Shown: in pieces, positions 60,544 through 64,000 of the stretch
How positions within the stretch are numbered: the first letter of the stretch is position 1
Layout: the number at the start of each line of letters is the position of its first letter
Source: Azohydromonas australica DSM 1124
Lineage (GTDB): Bacteria; Pseudomonadota; Gammaproteobacteria; Burkholderiales; Burkholderiaceae_C
Length of the DNA: 64,000 nt
Assembly: GCF_000430725.1 (NCBI RefSeq)
Contig: NZ_KE387206.1
Coordinates: 225,516 to 289,515 of the forward strand
Reading direction: 5' to 3'
Notes under the pieces: model-generated
The model's database searches: none
What the model was told of the DNA's origin: nothing
The model's input: the letters and a program-made list of their open reading frames with translations, nothing else
Translations under genes and position numbers: made by a program

Positions 60544-61557
60544 TCAGCCCGGCGCATTCCCCGCGCGCTGCCGCAGCGCCGCCGGCGATTCGCCCGTCCA
60601 GCCCTTGAAGGCGCGCGTGAAACTCTTCTCGTTGTCGAAACCCGCCGCCAGCGCGATCTGCTTGACGGGGCGGCTGCTGCGCAGCAGCAGCTCCACGGCG
60701 ATGTCGCGCCGCACTGCGTCCTTCAGGGCCTGCAGCGATGTCGATTCCTCCTGCAGCTGGCGGTGCAGGCTGCGCGTGGACAGGAACAGCGCCCGCGCCA
60801 CCTCGTCCGCGTTCGCCCCGGGCTGCTGGCGCAGCCGCTCGCGCACGCGCTGCGCCAGCAGCCGGTCGCGCCGGTACTGGCGCACCGTCAGCGGCAGCGC
60901 GCGCTTGAGCATGCCGTTGAGCGCCGCCTCGTCGCGGCGCAGCGGCAGCGCCAGGTAGCGCGCGTCGAAGCTGAAGCCCGCTTGGGCCGCCTCGAAGCGC
61001 ACCGGCCCGGGGAACATGTGGGCGTAGGCATCGGCATGCGCCGGCGCGGGGAAGGGGAACGCCGCCTCCAGCAGCGGGATGCGCGAATCCACCGCCCAGC
61101 AGGCGTAGCCGTGCACGTAGCGCAGCAGCGTCACCAGGCAGAACTCGCGCAGCTCGCCCAGCGCGCGGTGCTCGGTGATGGACAGGCGGGCCGTGTTCTC
61201 GCCCACCTCCAGCTCCAGCAGCACGTCCTCCGTCAGCAGCCGGTGGTGTCGGCGCCAGCGCTTGAGCGCCAGTCCCAGCGTTGCGGCGCCGGTGCTGGCG
61301 CGGCACAGCATCCCGTAGCTGCCCCAGGGCAGGCGGCGCCCGAACCAGCCCAGCGCCTCGTCGTCCAGCGCCTGCATCGCGGCGGCGGAGACGGCTTCCA
61401 TCTGCAGCGCCGTGATGCGCGCTTGGCGGTCGCACAGCTCTGCTGGCGTGATTTGTGCCGCCGCCAGCGTCGGCGCCGGGTCCATGCCCCGGCGCTCGAA
61501 GGCCAGGACGATGCACCGGACGAAGGCCATGGGGGTGACGGCGGGGGGCGTGCTCAT
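60544..61557 (-). CDS. AraC family transcription regulator of the leucine-degradation genes
   Basis: 337 aa from ATG 61557. The N-terminal ~220 residues are the Arabinose_bd-type ligand domain (MDPAPTLAAAQITPAEL, ALGWFGRRLPWGSYGMLCRA). The C-terminal AraC DNA-binding domain has RVRERLRQQPGANADEVARALFLSTRSLHRQLQEE and IALAAGFDNEKSFTRAFKGWTGESPAALRQ. It is divergent from isovaleryl-CoA dehydrogenase with 104 bp between start codons, the usual place for the activator of the liu genes. The ligand may be a branched acyl-CoA or fatty acid (inference). Confidence 0.88.
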   Translation of the reverse strand: MSTPPAVTPMAFVRCIVLAFERRGMDPAPTLAAAQITPAELCDRQARITALQMEAVSAAAMQALDDEALGWFGRRLPWGSYGMLCRASTGAATLGLALKRWRRHHRLLTEDVLLELEVGENTARLSITEHRALGELREFCLVTLLRYVHGYACWAVDSRIPLLEAAFPFPAPAHADAYAHMFPGPVRFEAAQAGFSFDARYLALPLRRDEAALNGMLKRALPLTVRQYRRDRLLAQRVRERLRQQPGANADEVARALFLSTRSLHRQLQEESTSLQALKDAVRRDIAVELLLRSSRPVKQIALAAGFDNEKSFTRAFKGWTGESPAALRQRAGNAPG

Positions 61558-61564
61558 GATGGCC

Positions 61565-61586
61565 TGCAAGTTTGGCAGCTTTTGCA
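61565..61586. promoter_or_regulatory. Inverted TGCAA-N12-TTGCA, candidate operator
   Basis: TGCAA (61565-61569) and TTGCA (61582-61586) form a short dyad in the divergent gap between the AraC regulator and liuA, a few bases from the regulator start. The arms are short, so chance is possible. Confidence 0.3.
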
Positions 61587-61661
61587 ACCCCACTGGCCGC
61601 CGCCGTGCCGCGCTCGGGCCTACGCTCGCCCTCGGCACCAGCGCACCAAAGGAGACAAGCC

Positions 61662-62837
61662 ATGACCCAGCTTCCCGGCCTGAACTTCGGCCTCGGCGAG
61701 ACCATCGAGATGCTGCGCGACACGGTCGCGAACTTCGCTTCCAAGGAGATCGCTCCCCGCGCCGCGGCCATCGACCGCGACAACCTCTTCCCCGCCGACC
61801 TGTGGAAGAAGCTCGGCGACCTGGGCCTGCACGGCATGACGGTGAGCGAGGAGTACGGCGGCACGAACCTGGGCTACCTCGCCCACATCGTGGCGATGGA
61901 GGAGGTCTCGCGCGCCTCGGCCTCGGTGGGCCTGAGCTACGGCGCGCACTCCAACCTGGCCGTGAACCAGCTGCACCGCAACGGCACCGCCGCGCAGAAG
62001 GACCGCTACCTGCCCAAGCTGGTCAGCGGCGAGCACGTCGGCGCCCTGGCCATGAGCGAGCCCGGCGCCGGCTCCGACGTGGTGAGCATGAAGCTGCGCG
62101 CCGAGAAGAAGGGCGACCGCTTCGTGCTCAACGGCTCGAAGATGTGGATCACCAACGGCGGCGACGCCGACACCCTCATCGTCTACGCCAAGACCGACCC
62201 CGAGGCCGGCCCCAAGGGCATCACGGCCTTCATCCTGGAGAAGGGCTTCAAGGGCCTGTCCTTCGGCGAGAAGCTTGACAAGCTGGGCATGCGCGGCTCC
62301 AACACCTTCCCGGTGTTCTTCGACGACTGCGAGGTGCCCGAGGAGAACGTGCTGGGCGGCGTGGGCAACGGCGTGCGGGTGCTGATGAGCGGCCTGGACT
62401 ACGAGCGCGCCGTGCTCTCCGGCGGCCCGCTGGGCATCATGGCCGCGTGCATGGACGCGGTGATCCCGTACGTGCACGACCGCAAGCAGTTCGGCCAGAG
62501 CATCGGCGAGTTCCAGCTCATGCAGGGCAAGCTGGCCGACATGTACACCACGCACCAGGCCTGCCGCGCCTACGTCTACGCCGTGGGCAAGGCCTGCGAC
62601 TCGGCCGACCACGCGCGCACGCTGCGCAAGGACGCCGCCGGCGCGATCCTGTACTCGGCCGAGAAGGCGACCTGGATGGCAGGCGAGGCGATCCAGACCC
62701 TGGGCGGCGTGGGCTACACCAAGGAGTTCCCGGTGGAGCGCCTCTGGCGCGACGCGAAGCTCTACGAAATCGGCGCGGGCACCAGCGAGATCCGCCGCAT
62801 GCTCATCGGCCGGGAACTGTTCGCGGAGACCCTGTGA
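61662..62837 (+). CDS. liuA: Isovaleryl-CoA dehydrogenase
   Basis: 391 aa from ATG 61662, AGGAGAC nine bases before. It oxidises isovaleryl-CoA to 3-methylcrotonyl-CoA with FAD in leucine breakdown. Acyl-CoA dehydrogenase blocks: AMSEPGAGSDVVSMKLRAEK, KMWITNGGDADTLIVYAKTDP, DKLGMRGSNTFPVFFDDCEVP, and LGGVGYTKEFPVERLWRDAKLYEIGAGTSEIRR. The internal LDYERAVLSGGPLGIM carries the catalytic Glu position characteristic of the isovaleryl type (helix G). It abuts the next gene (TGATG). Confidence 0.94.
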   Translation: MTQLPGLNFGLGETIEMLRDTVANFASKEIAPRAAAIDRDNLFPADLWKKLGDLGLHGMTVSEEYGGTNLGYLAHIVAMEEVSRASASVGLSYGAHSNLAVNQLHRNGTAAQKDRYLPKLVSGEHVGALAMSEPGAGSDVVSMKLRAEKKGDRFVLNGSKMWITNGGDADTLIVYAKTDPEAGPKGITAFILEKGFKGLSFGEKLDKLGMRGSNTFPVFFDDCEVPEENVLGGVGNGVRVLMSGLDYERAVLSGGPLGIMAACMDAVIPYVHDRKQFGQSIGEFQLMQGKLADMYTTHQACRAYVYAVGKACDSADHARTLRKDAAGAILYSAEKATWMAGEAIQTLGGVGYTKEFPVERLWRDAKLYEIGAGTSEIRRMLIGRELFAETL

Positions 62838-64000
62838 TGCAGGCGCTGGACAGCCGCATCGACCCGCGCTCCGAGGAGTTCAAGGCCAACGCCGCCGCGA
62901 TGCGCGCGGTGGTCGAGGACCTGCGCCAGCAGGCCGCCCGCGCCGCCCAGGGCGGCGGCGAGGCGGCGCGGGCCAAGCACACCGCCCGCGGCAAGCTGCT
63001 GCCGCGCGACCGCGTGGACCAGCTGCTGGACCCGGGCAGCCCCTTCCTGGAGATCGGCCAGCTCGCCGCGCACGGCATGTACGACGGCGACGCGCCCAGC
63101 GCGGGCGTGATCACCGGCATCGGCCGCGTGCAGGGCGTGGAGTGCATGGTGGTCGCCAACGACGCGACGGTGAAGGGCGGCACCTACTACCCGATGACGG
63201 TGAAGAAGCACCTGCGTGCCCAGGAGATCGCGCAGGCCAACCGGCTGCCGTGCATCTACCTGGTGGACTCGGGCGGCGCCTTCCTGCCCAAGCAGGACGA
63301 GGTGTTCCCGGACCGCGACCACTTCGGGCGCATCTTCTTCAACCAGGCCAACATGTCGGCGCAGGGCATCGCGCAGATCGCGGTGGTGATGGGCTCCTGC
63401 ACCGCGGGCGGCGCCTACGTGCCCGCGATGAGCGACGAGACCGTGATCGTGCGCAACCAGGGCACGATCTTCCTGGGCGGCCCGCCGCTGGTGAAGGCTG
63501 CCACCGGCGAGGTGGTCAGCGCCGAGGACCTGGGCGGCGGCGACGTGCACACGCGCGTCTCCGGCGTGGCGGACCACCTGGCCGAGAACGACGGCCACGC
63601 GCTCTACCTGGCGCGGCGCATCGTGGCGCGGCTGAACCACCGCAAGCCCGACACCGTGGTGCTGCAGAACGCCGAGCCGCCGCGCTTCGACCCGGAGGAG
63701 CTGTACGGGATCATCCCGCGCGACACGCGCAAGCCCTACGACGTGCGCGAGGTCATCGCGCGCGTGGTGGACGGCTCGCGCTTCGACGAGTTCAAGGCGC
63801 GCTACGGCAGCACGCTGGTGACGGGCTTCGCGTCGCTGCACGGCATGCCGGTGGGCATCGTGGCCAACAACGGCATCCTGTTCGGCGAGTCGGCGCAGAA
63901 GGGCGCGCACTTCATCGAGCTGTGCTGCCAGCGCGGCGTGCCGCTGCTGTTCCTGCAGAACATCACCGGCTTCATGGTGGGGCGCAAGTACGAGAACGGC
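62837..64000 (+). CDS. liuB: 3-methylcrotonyl-CoA carboxylase carboxyltransferase (beta) subunit, 3' end outside window
   Basis: 388 codons from ATG 62837, open to the window edge; full-length relatives have ~535 aa. The start overlaps the liuA stop by one base (TGATG). The N-terminus ALDSRIDPRSEEFKANAAAM is the LiuB/MccB signature. The biotin-carboxyl transfer domain shows HTARGKLLPRDRV, LLDPGSPFLEIGQLA, VKGGTYYPMTVKKHLRAQEIA, YLVDSGGAFLPKQDEVFPD, MGSCTAGGAYVPAMSD and GGPPLVKAATGEVVSAEDLGG. It carboxylates 3-methylcrotonyl-CoA together with the biotin subunit expected downstream. Confidence 0.94.
   Translation, partial: MQALDSRIDPRSEEFKANAAAMRAVVEDLRQQAARAAQGGGEAARAKHTARGKLLPRDRVDQLLDPGSPFLEIGQLAAHGMYDGDAPSAGVITGIGRVQGVECMVVANDATVKGGTYYPMTVKKHLRAQEIAQANRLPCIYLVDSGGAFLPKQDEVFPDRDHFGRIFFNQANMSAQGIAQIAVVMGSCTAGGAYVPAMSDETVIVRNQGTIFLGGPPLVKAATGEVVSAEDLGGGDVHTRVSGVADHLAENDGHALYLARRIVARLNHRKPDTVVLQNAEPPRFDPEELYGIIPRDTRKPYDVREVIARVVDGSRFDEFKARYGSTLVTGFASLHGMPVGIVANNGILFGESAQKGAHFIELCCQRGVPLLFLQNITGFMVGRKYENG

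Noticed and set aside
57734..61864. 1376-codon minus-strand frame opposite the hybrid kinase
   Set aside because: Low-complexity Arg/His/Gln-rich translation; the plus-strand frame has complete kinase domains.

Overview
The window is high-GC (roughly 70%), densely coded DNA from a beta-proteobacterium. Gene content and order (guaB-guaA-tadA-ldcA; exbB-exbD-lpxK-Trm112-kdsB-adk; ccoI-ccoS-ccoNOQP-fnr-hemN; liuR-like regulator-liuA-liuB) point to Burkholderiales, most likely Comamonadaceae. This is inferred from gene order and protein character, not from a database search.

Layout. 1-7.3 kb: metC end, an acyltransferase, divergent smpB/ratA with rnfH, then guaB, an MFS exporter and guaA. 7.4-13.1 kb: an accessory stretch of lower GC with a DUF4153-type membrane protein, a 148-bp MITE-like element and an O-acyltransferase/SGNH fusion, split around tadA. 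13.2-21.3 kb: ldcA and a YejABEF-like peptide ABC importer (binding protein, two permeases, fused double ATPase), with an inverted pair of intergenic repeats inside the operon. 21.3-26.3 kb (minus strand): SDR dehydrogenase, adk, kdsB, Trm112-like, lpxK, exbD, exbB, the last four overlapping or nearly so. 26.5-29.2 kb: xseA, sodB, DUF192 protein. 29.2-38.9 kb: a microaerobic respiration block (ccoI, ccoS, ccoN, ccoO, ccoQ, ccoP, small membrane proteins, fnr, hemN, TauE/SafE protein) with FNR-type boxes upstream of ccoI and between fnr and hemN. 39-43.2 kb: icd, two identical tRNA-Asn, tRNA-Val, a PpiD-like chaperone and tRNA-His. 43.3-52.3 kb: a three-gene accessory operon immediately after tRNA-His. 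52.3-64 kb: lipoprotein hydrolase, pirin, EEP phosphohydrolase, PAP2 protein, an unknown two-repeat protein, a response regulator/hybrid kinase pair, and the start of a leucine-degradation cluster.

The best candidate for an unusual system is the 43.3-52.3 kb operon. It encodes a DUF1998/DrmA-like helicase relative whose ATPase motifs are missing or replaced, an SNF2 helicase (DrmD-like) and an Eco57I/PglX-type N6-adenine methyltransferase (DrmMI-like). The three genes are joined by 4-nt GTGA overlaps, which looks like a DISARM-related anti-phage module. The helicase carries a frameshift and the methyltransferase an in-frame amber codon, so the present copy appears to be decaying or switched off. 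The putative target-recognition part of the methyltransferase is strikingly AT-rich, suggesting domain exchange.

Limits: family calls rest on motifs and recalled homologue patterns. Promoters, operators and FNR boxes were read by eye. No alignments, BLAST, HMM or folding runs were possible.
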